DNA from: Escallonia rubra
Taxonomy: Eukaryota > Streptophyta > Magnoliopsida > Escalloniales > Escalloniaceae
Assembly: GCA_033065855.1 (NCBI GenBank)
Contig: JAVXUO010002668.1
Coordinates: forward strand, 60,959 to 124,958
Reading direction: 5' to 3'
DNA length: 64,000 bases
In this document: in pieces, positions 35,049 through 46,069 of the stretch
Layout of the letters: every line of letters starts with the position of its first letter
Position numbering within the stretch: the first letter of the stretch is position 1
Program-made: the position numbers and the translations under genes
Notes under the pieces: generated by a model
Told to the model about the DNA's origin: nothing
Seen by the model: only the letters and a program-made list of their open reading frames with translations
Database searches by the model: none

Positions 35049-36160
35049 CGTGGCTAAGGTTCAATGAACAAAGACCACTGCACAAAAAAGAAATGTACAT
35101 AATTTTTTGCAAGCTATGAATTTGGCGCTAAAGTGTGCGCGAATAGACCTTTCATAAGACGCATTCGAAAAAATTACGTGTCTCGTTTTTCACTGAAATT
35201 CTAAAAATGAGCTAACTAGCGTGCCTGAGGTGCAACGAGCGAAAAAAAAAGTGACAAAAAAAATTACAACATTTCTCGCAAGCTACGCATTGGGCGCCAA
35301 AGTGTGCCCGAATAGGCCCTTCGTAGGAAAACCCGAAAAAATAATTTATCTCGTTTTTCACCGAAATTCATAAAAATGAGCTAACTAGCGTGCCTGAGGT
35401 GCAACGAGCGAAAAAAAAGTAACAAAAAAAATTACAACATTTCTTGCAATCTACGCATTGGGCGCTAAAGTGTGCCCGAATAGGCCTTCGTAGGAAAACT
35501 TGAAAAAATAATTTGTCTCATTTTTCACCGAAATTCATAGAAATGGGCTAACTAGCGTGCCTGAGGTGCAACGAGCGAAAAAAAGTGAAAAACAATTACA
35601 ACATTTCTCGCAAGCTACGCATTGGGCGCTGAAGTGTGCCCAAATAAGCCCTTTGTAGGAAAGCCCGAAAAAATAATTTGTCTCGTTTTTCACCGAAATT
35701 CTTAGAAATGGGCTAACTAGCGTGCCTGAGGTGCAAAGAGCGAAAAAAAAGTGAAAAAAATTACAACATTTTTCGCAATCTAAGCATTGGGCGCTAAAGT
35801 GTGCCCGAATAGGCCCTTCATAGGAAAACCTGAAAAAATAATTTGTCTAGAAACGGGTTAAGTAGCGTGCGTGAGGTGCAATGAGCGAAAAAAAACTGAC
35901 AAAAAAAATTACAACATTTTTCGCAAGCTAAGCAATGGGCGCTAAAGTGTGCCCGAATAGGCCCTTTGTAGGAAACCCTGAAAAAATAATTTGTCTTCTT
36001 TTTCCCCGAAATTCATAGAAATGGGCTAAGTAGCGTGCATGAGGTGCAATGAGAGGAAAAAAAACTGACAAAAAAAAATTACAACAGTTTTCGCAAGCTA
36101 AGCGTCGGGGCGCTAAAGTGTGCCCCAATAGGCCCTTCCAAAAATATCAATAATCCACAA
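35049..36160. repeat. Tandem repeats (~165 bp) between convergent MULE-A genes
   Basis: About seven units, each with CTAACTAGCGTGCCTGAGGT, a GAGCG plus poly-A stretch, TTACAACATTT, TTGGGCGCTAAAGTGTGCCC and AATAATTTGTCTCGTTTTTC. They start right after the PMD-Ulp1 stop and end about 90 bp before the MURA stop. Units vary in A-tract length. Related repeats occupy the same position in the MULEs at 41083 and 52746. Confidence 0.9.
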
Positions 36161-36246
36161 ACCAAATCACAAATTAAAGATTTCACAAACCAAATCACAA
36201 ATATAAACATTATAAAAGTTCAATTTATACAACTTAAACATTAACC

Positions 36247-38530
36247 CTAACACTCTTCCTCATCATCGTCCTCCTCGACCATACTGCCAGGTTCGATACT
36301 TAGCACTTTATAATGATTTCTCTTGTCATGATCAATTACACAACGCACACTTTTGCAACTTTTTTTGACCCGTTGCTTCTTCAATCGGATTCTTCATACG
36401 TATTGCTCGTTTTCGCCCTTTTGTTTGAGAAATAATTGGATAAAAAATGTCGTCCTCCTCACCTTGCAGGCTAGTGCTGTCAATGACTGGCTGTGAAGCT
36501 CGATTGAATCTACCGACTAGAGTCGTCCGAGGGTCCTGTCTTTCTGGTAATGCCATTCTAAATTGTGCATGCTTAGCCTTATCCCGTGCGGCTGCTTCAA
36601 CTTGATACTTGTACCCATCAAATTTTGACGCTGCATCCAATGATAAACCGTGCATGATGTTACAAAGGTGATTATATCGCAGCGTCTCAGATTGCTCGAA
36701 ATCAACTGAAACATTGGGCACGTTAGGAATGTGACCGTGGACTCTATTGGCTTCCTTCGTCCACCGATCCAAGATATACTCTGGAGGGATTTCACGAGCA
36801 TTCTTGGCGCTAAAAAACCTCAACGCGTGTCGACAGAGTATACCTTTATGCTTAAACAGTTGACAGTTGCAATTAACACCCCCGGTCTCCATACACACTA
36901 CTACGGTAAAATGTCTTCTGTTCTTCGGAGCCGACGAAGAGCACGGATTGGCAAAAATCGTCACATTTGTCAAAGCATAAACCTTGAGATATCTGTTGCA
37001 TAACTTGCGCAACTTTGTCATGCTATATTGATTCGACTTTAGTAGTTCATCCTGAAACTGTCTAAACATTTCCTTGGTATAGACTTGAGCCGCATGAGCC
37101 TCCAAAGGTGAAAAAACTAATATTTGTCTTTCTCTGTAAACTGTAGCCGCGTCGGCTTCTCTCTCAAGGTAAAATTTCCTGTCAAGGGCTTTCTGCATCT
37201 GTAGTACGAACTCTGTTATACTTGAAGACGAGCGTATGTACCCATCAAAGAATGAATTCATACCTTCGCTTCTCGAGGTCGTAGTCATTCCGGCTGCAAA
37301 AAACTTTTTGGTGTAGGCACCGATCCACTGTGTCCTGATCTCATACAACGCTTGCAACCATTCATGACTGTGCAATTAGTAGTCATCCATTAACTTGGCC
37401 CACCTCTCCTCGAACACGTCTACCGTCAACGATTTCTTCACACATGTATTAAAGTCACTCTTAAATTTCGGATGGTTTGCATATACATTGTGAAGCCGTT
37501 CGGGATATTTGTTGCTTATGTGCCATGTGCACAGGCCATGGTGAGTATTTGGAAGGACCTTAGCGATTGCATTTTTCATTGCCAGATCTTGGTCGGTGAT
37601 GATGGTCTTTGGAGGAATATGATACATTGTTTCAAGCTACGTTTCAAATAACCACGTAAATGATTCCTACGTCTCATCCCTAAGCAGGGCAAAGCCAAAC
37701 AAGATTTACTGATAGTGGTGGTTCACCCCGGTGAACGGCGCAAAAGGCATAGAGTACTTATTTGTGCGGTATGTGGTGTCAAACGTCACAACATCGCCAA
37801 AATTTTGGTAAGCAGCTCTAGAACGGGCATCTGACCAAAATATATTAGTAATGCGGTTCTCGTCATCCAGTTGGAGACTATAGAAAAAGCCAGAATTCTC
37901 CCTCTGAAGGCGCCTGAAGATATCAAGTGTAGCTTGAGAATCACTCCTACAGGAAGACTCTCTCCTCTGAGCACGAAGTTCATTTCGGAGGTCTACTTCT
38001 TTGAAGCTCAACTTGTCAACCCCCCCAGCCCGGCTTGAGAAAACCCCCATCATTCTAGAAGTTGGAATTTTAGCCTCGGCCATTGTAAATTTCAGTTGTC
38101 TGTGTGTCGCGCTTATTTCTCGGTGCTGATGAATTTGACCAATCTTACTAGGGGTCATCAACTGATGGTTATGGCTCAACTCCACTCCCGTCACAACCCA
38201 ATGGTTTTCATTTTTCCGGTGTACTGCATACACATGGGCCTTGCAGCCGGTACCCAGAAATGTGTCCCGTTTTCTTTGTCTTGATGGCCCTTCGTCATTG
38301 ATCCGAACAACCGGGGGTACATGCGGTGCTCCTCTATGACACTCAAATAGTCTTCCACAAATTTGATCTGTATTCGCCCGTTTTCTAGTCGTCTTAATTC
38401 TAATACCCAAACCTATCGTTTTCGAATATGCTCTATAGTATGCTTCAACTTCGTCCAGTGTGTGATAAACTTGACCTAAGTAAGGTGGATCAGAATCTTC
38501 ACAAAAATTATTTCCTCGAGTTGCATCCAT
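36247..38530 (-). pseudogene. MURA transposase of MULE-A
   Basis: Full-length relative of MuDR-type transposases with N-terminal FAR1-like zinc region (ICGRLFECHRG, GCKAHVYAV, ELSHNHQLMTPSKIGQIHQH), MULE catalytic domain (DVVTFDTTYRTNKYSMPFAP, IITDQDLAMKNAIAKV, WHISNKYPERL, SRSEGMN) and SWIM finger (NCNCQLFKHKGILCRHALRF), then a C-terminal KGRKRAIRMK and CALC knuckle. It starts MDATRGNNFCEDSDPPYLGQ at 38530. Broken by a stop at about 37706 (after GVNHHYQ), further stops between 37627 and 37706, one at 37376, and a small deletion near 36332 that removes the end of the knuckle and causes an early stop. The nearest relative in the window is the copy at 53530. It would excise and insert the element if intact. 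Confidence 0.9.
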
Positions 38531-38639
38531 ATTTATACTGAAATCTAAAAAATAAAAATTATATCATTCTCAACAAGTCATAGAATTAAATAAAATATGT
38601 ATAAAAATTATTTCCTGCAGTTGTGTGGAAACTTTTGAC

Positions 38640-39860
38640 AGGAAATTACCAAAATAGCCCGATGAGCGGCAAATAACTGAAATGTCCCCCGGGGTTCATT
38701 ATCTCCCACTCCGAACCCCAAATCTACTTCAAAACAACCTTTCAGGTGTTTTACTTAGGTTTCTGGACAAAAAAGTCGTTTGAAAAACTTAACATTGTAG
38801 AATTACCAAAATACGCCTATCGGGGTGGCAAATTACCGAAATGCCCCTGGCATCGAAAAATCTCAAAAGTGCTTTGAAATGCTATTTTAAGCTTCCTGAA
38901 TTCATTCTTGATCTAAAAAGTATTTTACAAAAGTTTCGCCCAAAAATCCCGAACCGGTGTCCGGATCGAGCGCTTAAAAGCCCGTTCGGCCAAAAAAATA
39001 GCTAACGACATCGGAATGGCGCAAATACTAGGGAAACGGAACTTCCCAACATCCTAGGATTCTCATAAAAGTTTCGCGCAAAATCGCTCTAGCTTGATAT
39101 TTTAAATTACACTGCAAAGTTACAAGGCTCCCCGTATAAGTTGACCCCTTTCCAGTCTATGGAAACATCTCAGAACAACTTTAAAATAACTTTTCGGGTG
39201 TCTTACACCCCTTCCCGAACTAAAGGCCAATCGGAAAATTTTGACAGGAAAATTACCAAAATGCCCCCGATGGGCGGCAAATTACCGAAACGCCCCCGGG
39301 GGTTCAATATCACCCTAACGCCCCCAAATCAGCTTCAAAACAGCCTTTCAGGTGTTTTACTTACATTTTTGAAAAAAAAAGTCGTAGACTTAATAGTGTA
39401 GAATTACCAAAATACCCCTCTCGGGGTGGCAAATTACCGAAATGCCCCTTGATATTGGAAAATCTCAAAAGTGCTTTGAAATGATATTTTAAGCTTCCTG
39501 AATTCATTCTTGATCTAAAAAGTATTTTACAAAAGTTTCGCCCAAAAATTCCGAACCGGTGTCCGGATCGAGCGCTTAAAAGCCCGTTGGGCCAAAAAAA
39601 TAGCTAACGACATCAGAATGGCGCAAATTCCGGGGAAAGGGAACTTCCCAACATCCTAGGGTTCTCATAAGAGTTTCGCGCGAAATCGTGCTAGTTTTAT
39701 ATTTTAAATTACACTGCGAAGTTACAAGGTTCCCCGTATCAGTGGACCCCTTTCCAGTTCAGGAACAAATCTGAACATTTTCCCTGCTATAGATCTTTTA
39801 AAAATAACTAGGGTCTCTTTATTGCACTTTGGCAAAATCTAGCTCTAGATATTTTTTATA
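38640..39860. repeat. Right inverted arm of MULE-A
   Basis: Two modules inverted relative to those at 30140-31760 (TTCATTCTTGATCTAAAAAG, then CCCAAAAATCCCGAACCGG). The stretch 39250-39860 runs collinear with 31870-31240 in reverse, including CTAGCTCTAGAT versus the inverse at 31248. By eye the arms are well over 80 percent alike, with indels. Confidence 0.85.
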
Positions 39861-40330
39861 AATTCGTAAAAAAATCCAAAATTTGACGCCCTAAAAAAAT
39901 GGGTATTTTGGAATCTATAAATGTAATACCCTCATTTGTATAAACCTAATTTTGACGCCCTAAAAAAGCGCTCATTCGATCTTCGATTGATCTGATTTTT
40001 GTTTCGTTCCATTTGTATTTTCGTTATCTTCGATTTGAGTCTACAATGACTATTTTTGGACTTTGAATGAATATTCGCTAATAAACGCTAGTTCAATCCC
40101 TAATTTCAAACTCTCAAAAAACACGAATTTTAGACTATGGTAAGAACAATTTAAGCTAAACACAATTTAAACAAATCATTGGTAAGAACAATTTGAAATT
40201 AACATTGAATTATAAGAAAATTCAAAATACTTACTTGTTTTAACTTGATATATTGCTCAAGAAAAATCCACCGATCTTCTACCATAAAAACTTTTTGTTT
40301 GTATTGTTGTGGAGATTATGTAAGTGAGAT
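39861..40330. other. AT-rich outer segment of MULE-A
   Basis: No recognisable gene. Contains two CGCCCTAAAAAA(A/G) motifs and is presumably part of the non-coding terminal region. Confidence 0.4.
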
Positions 40331-40851
40331 ATGGAGTATGAAGTCTATGTTGGTAAAGATGATGGGGAGTGGAAGAAAGGGTTCGGGCAGAAAGGGTTAG
40401 GGAGAGAGATGAAAGAAAACAGAGAAAGGTGGGAAAAAGGACGGGGGGAATCGCAACAACGGGCAAGTGGCAGGGGGGAAAGGGGCACGTGGCAGGGGAC
40501 CGCCAAATTGGGTGGCGGATTTGGGGGGGGGGGACCGCAATAAGGTGTTGCGGTTTGGGTAGGGGGGACCGCAGGGGGCCACGTGGCAGGCAGGGAAGGG
40601 GGGGATTGGGGGGACCGCCTGCCACGTGGCAGGCAGGGGAAGGGGGGACTAGGGGGACCGCCCGCCACGTGGCATGAAGGAAGGGGGGACTGGGGGGCCG
40701 TCTGCATGCCACGTGGCAGGCAGGGAAGGGGGACCGCATGCCATGTAAAGGACGGTTGGGGGGTGGGTGGGTGCGTGGGGGGGTGGGTGTAAAAAAAATT
40801 CAATGATACCCAACCGCGATAATACCCACCGGTAGAGCCTGATCGGCCCCC
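40331..40851. repeat. G-rich terminal region with CCGC palindromes, right end of MULE-A
   Basis: Tandem GGGGGGGACCGC, GCCACGTGGCAGGCAGGGAA units of about 60 bp and one GGACCGCAATAAGGTGTTGC palindrome. It mirrors the C-rich array at 30365-30890 in composition and orientation, as expected for inverted termini. The last bases are GATCGGCCCCC next to TA microsatellite. Reading frames here are compositional. Confidence 0.75.
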
Positions 40852-40885
<34 letters not shown>

Positions 40886-40981
40886 TAGATATAGATATAT
40901 ATGTACATATATGTATATAGATATATATGTACATATATATATAGATATATATGTATGTGTATATATATACATATATATGTG

Positions 40982-41014
<33 letters not shown>

Positions 41015-41082
41015 GTATATATGTGTATATATATACATATATATGTATATATTTACATATATATATATACATATATATACAT
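40852..41082. repeat. TA/TACA microsatellite between MULE-A and MULE-B
   Basis: Mixed TATATA, TACATA and TATGTA repeats over 230 bp. Its last nine bases, TATATACAT, are duplicated on the other side of MULE-B. Tyr-Ile-rich ORFs over it are not genes. Confidence 0.95.
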
Positions 41083-41347
41083 GGGAGCTGATCCGTTGAG
41101 AGCGTGAGCAAAATAGGAGAAGTTGCAAGCGCGATCTGATCGTCCATCCCGTAAGATGGACGGTCCAGATCGCGCCTTTTTCGAAAGCTGTCAGTCGTCC
41201 GCCATACAGTATGGCGGACGGTTTTTTTTACCTTATTGCCCCTCCGCGCCTGTCCGCTACACTGTATGGCAGAGAACATTAAAGTCTTGATGGGAGACAG
41301 CAAAAAGACGTCCGCGATACTGTGTAGCGGACGTCCCCCAGACTGAC
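41083..41347 (+). repeat. Left TIR of MULE-B
   Basis: Shared in inverted orientation with 52082-52346: GGGAGCTGATCCGTTGAGAG, then AAAATAGGAGAAGTTGCAAG, CAGATCGCGCCTTTTTCGAA, and palindromes around CCGCCATACAGTATGGCGG. Its promoter-proximal end leads straight into MURA. Confidence 0.92.
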
Positions 41348-41444
41348 ACCTTACCTTTTTGCCCCTCCACACTGTACGCTATACTGTATCCCGGACTAAA
41401 TTGATTTCCTGACACGAGACAGCAAAAAAGGAATCGGCTATACA

Positions 41445-43728
41445 GTGTATCGGACCTCGCCTAAGTTGACAGCTATCAGGTCTTGTCTAGGACGAACCTT
41501 TCAAACATTGGAGGAAGGTGGAGAATGTTTCCTAGCGTATTCATTGAGGGTTGGATTTGGCATTAGAATAAAGACTTCAAGAACGAGCAACATAACGAGA
41601 AAGATATGCTCTCGCTTATATGAGTGCCATAGGGGCAGAAACCCAGTGCAAAATGAGACACGCGTAGGCAACGATGACAGTGATGATGAAATAGGATATT
41701 CGCGCAGAAGACGGGACTTCTTTGCACGAACGAATTGCCAGGTCAAGATGTTCGTAAGCTATAAAGCCAAGCAAGATCATTGGCTTATTACCAGCCTGGA
41801 ACTGGCACACAATCACCCGTTAGTAACCCCTTCTAAGGTGAGTCAGATGCATCAACACAAGAAGATGGGAAAGGTCGCGAGGAGCCTCATTCACACAATG
41901 AGCGATGCGCGGCTAGGACCTACCGACATGATTAATGTTCTTGCTGAACAGGCCGGGGGAATTCAAAATTTAAACTTTAACACGACAGACGTTCGCAACG
42001 CGGTCCGAACCCATAGACGAGCCACGTATGACCTCAATGATGCTCAAGCCACAATGAGCCTATTGAAGCGGATGCAGATGGAGGACCCGCAGTTTACCTT
42101 CGATTATAAACTTGACGACGAGCATCGAGTTAGCACAATTTTTTGGGTCGACGGTCGTTCGAGGCTTGCTTATAAGCATTTTGGGGATGTCGTGACTTTC
42201 GACACCACATACCGTACCAACAAGTACTCGATGCCGTTTGCCCCTTTCACGGGGGTCAATCATCATTATCACTCCATCCTGTTCGGGTTCGCCTTGTTAA
42301 GGGACGAGAGCGAGAGTTCTTTTGAATGGTTGTTTAGTGTGTGGCTGGAAGCCATGAACTTCAAAGCACCCAACGTTATCATCACCGATCAAGATTTGGC
42401 AATGAAGAAGGCTATTGCCACCGTCTTCCCAGATACTCGACACAACTTGTGCACTTGGCACATAAGCAACAAATACCCCGAACGTTTGCATCACGTGTAC
42501 GCAAAGTTTCCAGACTTTAAACAGGATTTTGACACGTGCGTTAGCAAGTCGTTAACGATTGAGGAATTTGAGGAGAGGTGGGAAAAGCTTGTTGAGGATT
42601 ACTCATTGCAAGACAACGGGTGGCTCCAGCACTTGTACGAGCTCAAAGAGCAATGGATTGGCGTTTACACGAGGAGGCATTTTTCTGCGGGCATGAAAAC
42701 GACGGGCAGGAGTGAATCTATGAATGCCACGTTCGATAGTTACGTGGGTACAACTACCAATTTGAAGAGTTTCGTCACATCCGCACAGAAAGCGGTTGCG
42801 TCGTTGTTCGTGAAAGAAAGGGCTGCAGACTTTGCAACCACGTACAAACAGAGGAGAAGGTTGCTTGAGACCCCGCTGGAGCTGAACGGTGCCAAAGTCT
42901 ATACGAAGGAGATCTTCTTGCTATACCAAGTAGAGCTGCAGAAATCGGGACGGTACTGTATAAACAAGGTGGCAGAAAAGTCTACGCGTGAGTACAAGGT
43001 TTATTCGCTCGTGAATGACCTCGTTCCTGAGAAGCTGCGTAGAATGTATACGGTGAGCCACGACACATTGACGAACTCGGTGACATGTGTTTGCAAGAAG
43101 TTTGAGTGTTCCATGGCATCCTGTGTAGACACATTCTGCACTTTTTCACCCAGAAGAATATCAGGACAATCCCCGATAAATACGTCTTGCCACGGTGGAC
43201 AAAAGGTACTAACAGGTTGCACGGTACCATTGCCTTTCCGGAGCACCCGTATACTGACTTTGAAGAATCAGAGACGTTGCGGTATAATCATCTGGTGACG
43301 AGTTTCACCCGTTTGTCCGTAAAGGCTGCTGCTTCAATGGTCGGTTATAAACATCTCCTCGAGGTAGCTCAGCAGCAAGAGCCCATCGTCGACCAGTTGG
43401 AAGCAGCTTCAGTCACCAATGCGATTGACACCGAGCCTACGACGGGATCAGAAGATGACGAGCCGGGGGAGGAAGACGACAATGATATTTGGCCGTTGGA
43501 TCCAATTATATCACAAACGAAAGGCCGCAAGAGATCTACGCGGATGAAAAGCTCTATTGAAACGGCAACTCAACCTAAAAAGCTGCGAAGGTGTGCATTG
43601 TGCAACAAAATGACCGACCACGACAAGCTGAACCATTACAAGGCACTGGGATAAGTTCAGGGGGTTTGCAAGACGGAGAAGAAGGTGACGCCGAAGATGA
43701 GGACGAACAAGCTGCAGTGGACCTTTAA
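41445..43728 (+). pseudogene. MURA transposase of MULE-B, two small frameshifts
   Basis: A 617-residue frame from 41445, then a shift into the frame 43106-43654. FAR1-like zinc region: Cys55, Cys61, Cys98 and the HNH at 122-124. Catalytic DDE-type residues by motif: Asp253 (VTFDTTY), Asp315 (IITDQDLAM), Glu424 (GRSESMN). WHISNKYPERL follows the second Asp as in other MULEs. The SWIM finger (CVCKKFE ... HGILCRH) is split by the frameshift near 43107. It ends with KGRKRSTRMK and a Cys/His knuckle (CALCNKMTDHDKLNHYK). An acidic tail (DGEEGDAEDEDEQAAVDL) follows after the stop at 43652 in another frame to 43728, pointing to a second indel. The start is taken as the first ATG in frame; relatives begin about 20-25 residues longer. 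Confidence 0.9.
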
Positions 43729-43863
43729 TTTTTTGTATAAGTTTGACATTTGTAATAATTTTCGGAGGGATAATTTTTCGACCGAATACTGGAATTTAAA
43801 AAAAATGGACCTATGAGAGGCCATCGAATCAAATCTAAAGTCTTAATTTTTTTTGTAAGCCCT

Positions 43864-44117
43864 ATCCGCTTTACAATGTAGCGGACGACATCGCAGAACA
43901 ACTTGAATTTTTTGGTTTTCTTTTATGTCCGCTATATAATCTAGCGGACGCAATCGTAGAAAAACTTTTGGTCTTCGTTTATGTCTGCTATACAATGTAA
44001 CGGACGTCATCGCAGAAAAACTTTTGGTATTCTTTTATGTCCGGTATACAATGTAGCGGACGTCATCGCAGAAAAACCTTTGGTATTCTTTTATGTCCGC
44101 TATACAATGTAGCGGAT
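43864..44117. repeat. Five-copy array of CCGCTA palindromes, period 56 bp
   Basis: Palindrome starts near 43864, 43927, 43983, 44039 and 44095, each of type CCGCTATACAATGTAGCGG with small changes. They are joined by CATCGCAGAAAAACTTTTGG and a TTCTTTTATG segment. It lies between MURA and the B3 gene, where it could form part of the 3' end of one or the promoter of the other. Confidence 0.92.
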
Positions 44118-44282
44118 TAGTCTACCCTATTATATATATTAATCATATCGGGCAATCAGCTGTTATCAGTCCGCTTAGGGCACTCTCTCTGTCTCGAACA
44201 TCTAACCCAGGCCGCTACCCCATCTACGGCGACCCACATCTCCGGTGACCCACAACTCCGGCGATAAACCGTCCTCCCCTCA

Positions 44283-44763
44283 ATGCCGACCTCGATGGCT
44301 TCTGGATCGGAGACGACCTACGATTTTATTGACAACTTGCACCTGGCAGGCAAACACTTTTTCAAAGTCATGATGCCGGGGTTTGAGAATGAACTTGTAG
44401 GCCATCCTTCTTTCTCTGTATTTTCGTGTGTTAAAAGTTTGATCTTTGGGTTAAAAACTAACCTATTTTTTGTATTGTGTTCGTTAGGACATACCGGAAG
44501 CCTTGACCAATCAATTTACAACAATTCATGACAGTGCAAGATTATATAGCAGCAAGGGGGCATGGCAGGTTGAAATCAAGCTGAAGCCCGGCCGACCCCA
44601 AAAAAAGCAATTCGCAGAGGGTTGGAACGTCTTCGTGCGCCAGCATGGCCTCGAACTCGGGGACTTTGTAGTGTTTGAACACCTTGGGTGGTGGGATTTT
44701 CAAGTTGTAATCTTTGATCGGAGCGCTTGTGAAAAAATTTATTTCCCCCAATGTGAACCCTAA
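44283..44763 (+). CDS. B3-domain DNA-binding protein encoded by MULE-B
   Basis: Two exons, 44283-44396 and 44488-44763, with a 91-bp GT-AG intron give 129 residues and an intact frame. The whole protein is close to one B3 domain: KHFFKVMMPGFENELDIPEA at residues 24-43, WQVEIK near 61, FAEGWNVFVRQHGLELGDFV and FEHLGWWDFQVVIFDRSACE toward the C-terminus. This pattern (F-x-K-V-M-P ... GW..FV..H.L..GDF.VF) is that of plant REM/ARF/RAV-type B3 domains, which bind short specific DNA sites. It lies downstream of MURA in the same direction, inside the TIRs and beside palindrome arrays. I infer it was captured and kept, possibly to bind element DNA. Which B3 subfamily is uncertain. Confidence 0.88.
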
Positions 44764-44934
44764 TTTATTATTAATAAATTAATTTATGTTCTTGTTCGTT
44801 ATGTTTCCAAATTTTTTCTCGCTTAATTGTGTCGTTTGAAATTCCCTCGATAGCGGACGATCGTTGATTGTGAATCGTACGTTATTTATTGTTTATCGAT
44901 ATTGAGATTGTTGATTCTGTTGCCAAAACAAGTC

Positions 44935-45045
44935 TTCGGGGCGCCAATTTATTAAAACAGCATTACACGCTACAATGTCGCTAAAACAAGTCTTTGGGCG
45001 CCAATTTATTAAAACTGCATTACGCTACAACGTCTAGTTCTACTA
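44935..45045. repeat. Two-copy 58-bp tandem duplication
   Basis: AAAACAAGTCTTCGGGGCGC and AAAACAAGTCTTTGGGCGCC each continue with CAATTTATTAAAAC(A/T)GCATTAC, so the unit is repeated twice downstream of the B3 gene. Confidence 0.85.
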
Positions 45046-45060
45046 TATAGCGGACATAAG

Positions 45061-45611
45061 GCCTCCGCTTAGGCCGGGGTTCGGGAAGGTCAGAACTAAG
45101 TGTCTGGTTCGTGCCAACCATTTTCTGGTCCAAGTTGCAGACAATGATCTGCACCACTGTGACGTAAGATCCTCAGCTGTACACGTATTCTGCTGGGCTG
45201 TCCGCTATACTATATAGCGGACATAGATAGGGGGAAAAAACTAAGTTGGAGACTCTATCCCTGCAGGGCTGTCCGCTATACTATATAGCGGACCTAGGAG
45301 AGAAAAAACTTCGGGTTGGCCATCTATCTTTCTGCTTGGCCGTCCGCTATATAGTAGAGCGGACGGCCAAGCAGAAAGTTTCTTCTGTTTCTATCCAGAT
45401 CCGCCATACTATAAAGCGGACATGATTAGCGAGGAAGTATTATCGTAATACATCCACGCACCACGGAAACCCACACACAAACAAAAGGTGCACAGTTGAG
45501 GATCTCAAGTCATAGTGGTGCAGATCATTGTCTGCAACTTGGACCAGAAAATGGTTGGCACGAACCAGACACTTAGTTCCGACCTTCCCGAAGCCCGGCC
45601 TAAGCGGAGGC
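45061..45611. repeat. ~120-bp inverted repeat around CCGCTA palindromes
   Basis: Left arm 45061-45184 and right arm 45488-45611 are near-identical inverted copies (GCCTCCGCTTAGGCC... against ...GGCCTAAGCGGAGGC). The 300-bp centre holds four CCGCTATACTATATAGCGG-type palindromes. The right arm lies just downstream of the small minus-strand gene ending at 45638. The whole block could fold into a large hairpin or be a nested miniature element. Confidence 0.9.
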
Positions 45612-45637
45612 CATATAGCCTTAGAAGAACTCGATCT

Positions 45638-46069
45638 TCAGTCATCTTCATCTGAAACTGGAGCATCAGAAACAGATCCTTCTTCGAAGCTCATGTTCCA
45701 GTATACTTGTGCTTCATTGTTGTTGCCATCTTCATGTGCATCACGTGCCATACGACGTAAGTTATGCCTACTTTGACGAACTCTCATTCTATTATTTTCT
45801 TCACGTATTCGATGCAGTGCCCTTTCAAGCTCCATGTGTGTAATTCGAGGCATGTTGATTGCCTTTTGTCGAGGTATGGGTATATTCATGCTCCGTGAAT
45901 CAGTTACTAAGACCTCGTATTCATTCATCCGATAAGACCATTCTGCACGTAATGTATTAACATAGCTTGATGAGTAACGCAAACTTGGACGCAAAGAATA
46001 GTGAAATTCATCTTCGCCCGCCCAGTAACGACCCATTGCTTCAAAAATATCTCGTGGAGTATATGACAT
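45638..46069 (-). CDS. Small basic protein, possible coiled coil (MULE-B accessory 1)
   Basis: A 143-residue intact frame with no domain that I recognise. It starts MSYTPRDIFEAMGRYWAGED. The middle is basic and helical in appearance (ELERALHRIREENNRMRVRQ then RHNLRRMARDAHEDG). The C-terminus is acidic (SVSDAPVSDEDD). It is homologous to the divergently transcribed frame at 46436-46870: in both, ERALHRIREENNRM / KAVRRIRMENNRM follow a Pro-Arg-rich turn, with matched Arg-rich helices after it. The start codon is supported by a TATA-like box about 70-80 bp upstream on the minus strand. It may be a small dimerising or nucleic-acid-binding protein, but this is only inference from composition. Confidence 0.7.
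   Translation of the reverse strand: MSYTPRDIFEAMGRYWAGEDEFHYSLRPSLRYSSSYVNTLRAEWSYRMNEYEVLVTDSRSMNIPIPRQKAINMPRITHMELERALHRIREENNRMRVRQSRHNLRRMARDAHEDGNNNEAQVYWNMSFEEGSVSDAPVSDEDD

Larger units (their letters stand above)
30137..40851. mobile_element. MULE-A: large Mutator-like element, degenerate
   Basis: The convergent gene pair is PMD-Ulp1 on the plus strand (32333-35048) and MURA transposase on the minus strand (36247-38530), separated by a tandem-repeat spacer. Long inverted arms (about 30137-31950 and 38640-39860) enclose the genes. The right terminus in reverse complement reads GGGGGCCGATCAGG...ACCGGTGGG and abuts a TA microsatellite, like the MULE at 52746. The left terminus is not matched, and similarity begins inside an arm module next to another TA tract, so the left end is probably truncated. 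Both genes carry stops, so this copy is not autonomous now. Confidence 0.75.

Noticed and set aside
40851..41372. Long Tyr-Ile-rich reading frames over 40851-41372 (and likewise 52282-52797 and 9739-9942)
   Set aside because: They are translations of TA/TACA microsatellite in both strands; no gene content.
41501..42494. Minus-strand frames opposite MURA
   Set aside because: Antisense shadows of a strongly conserved transposase.
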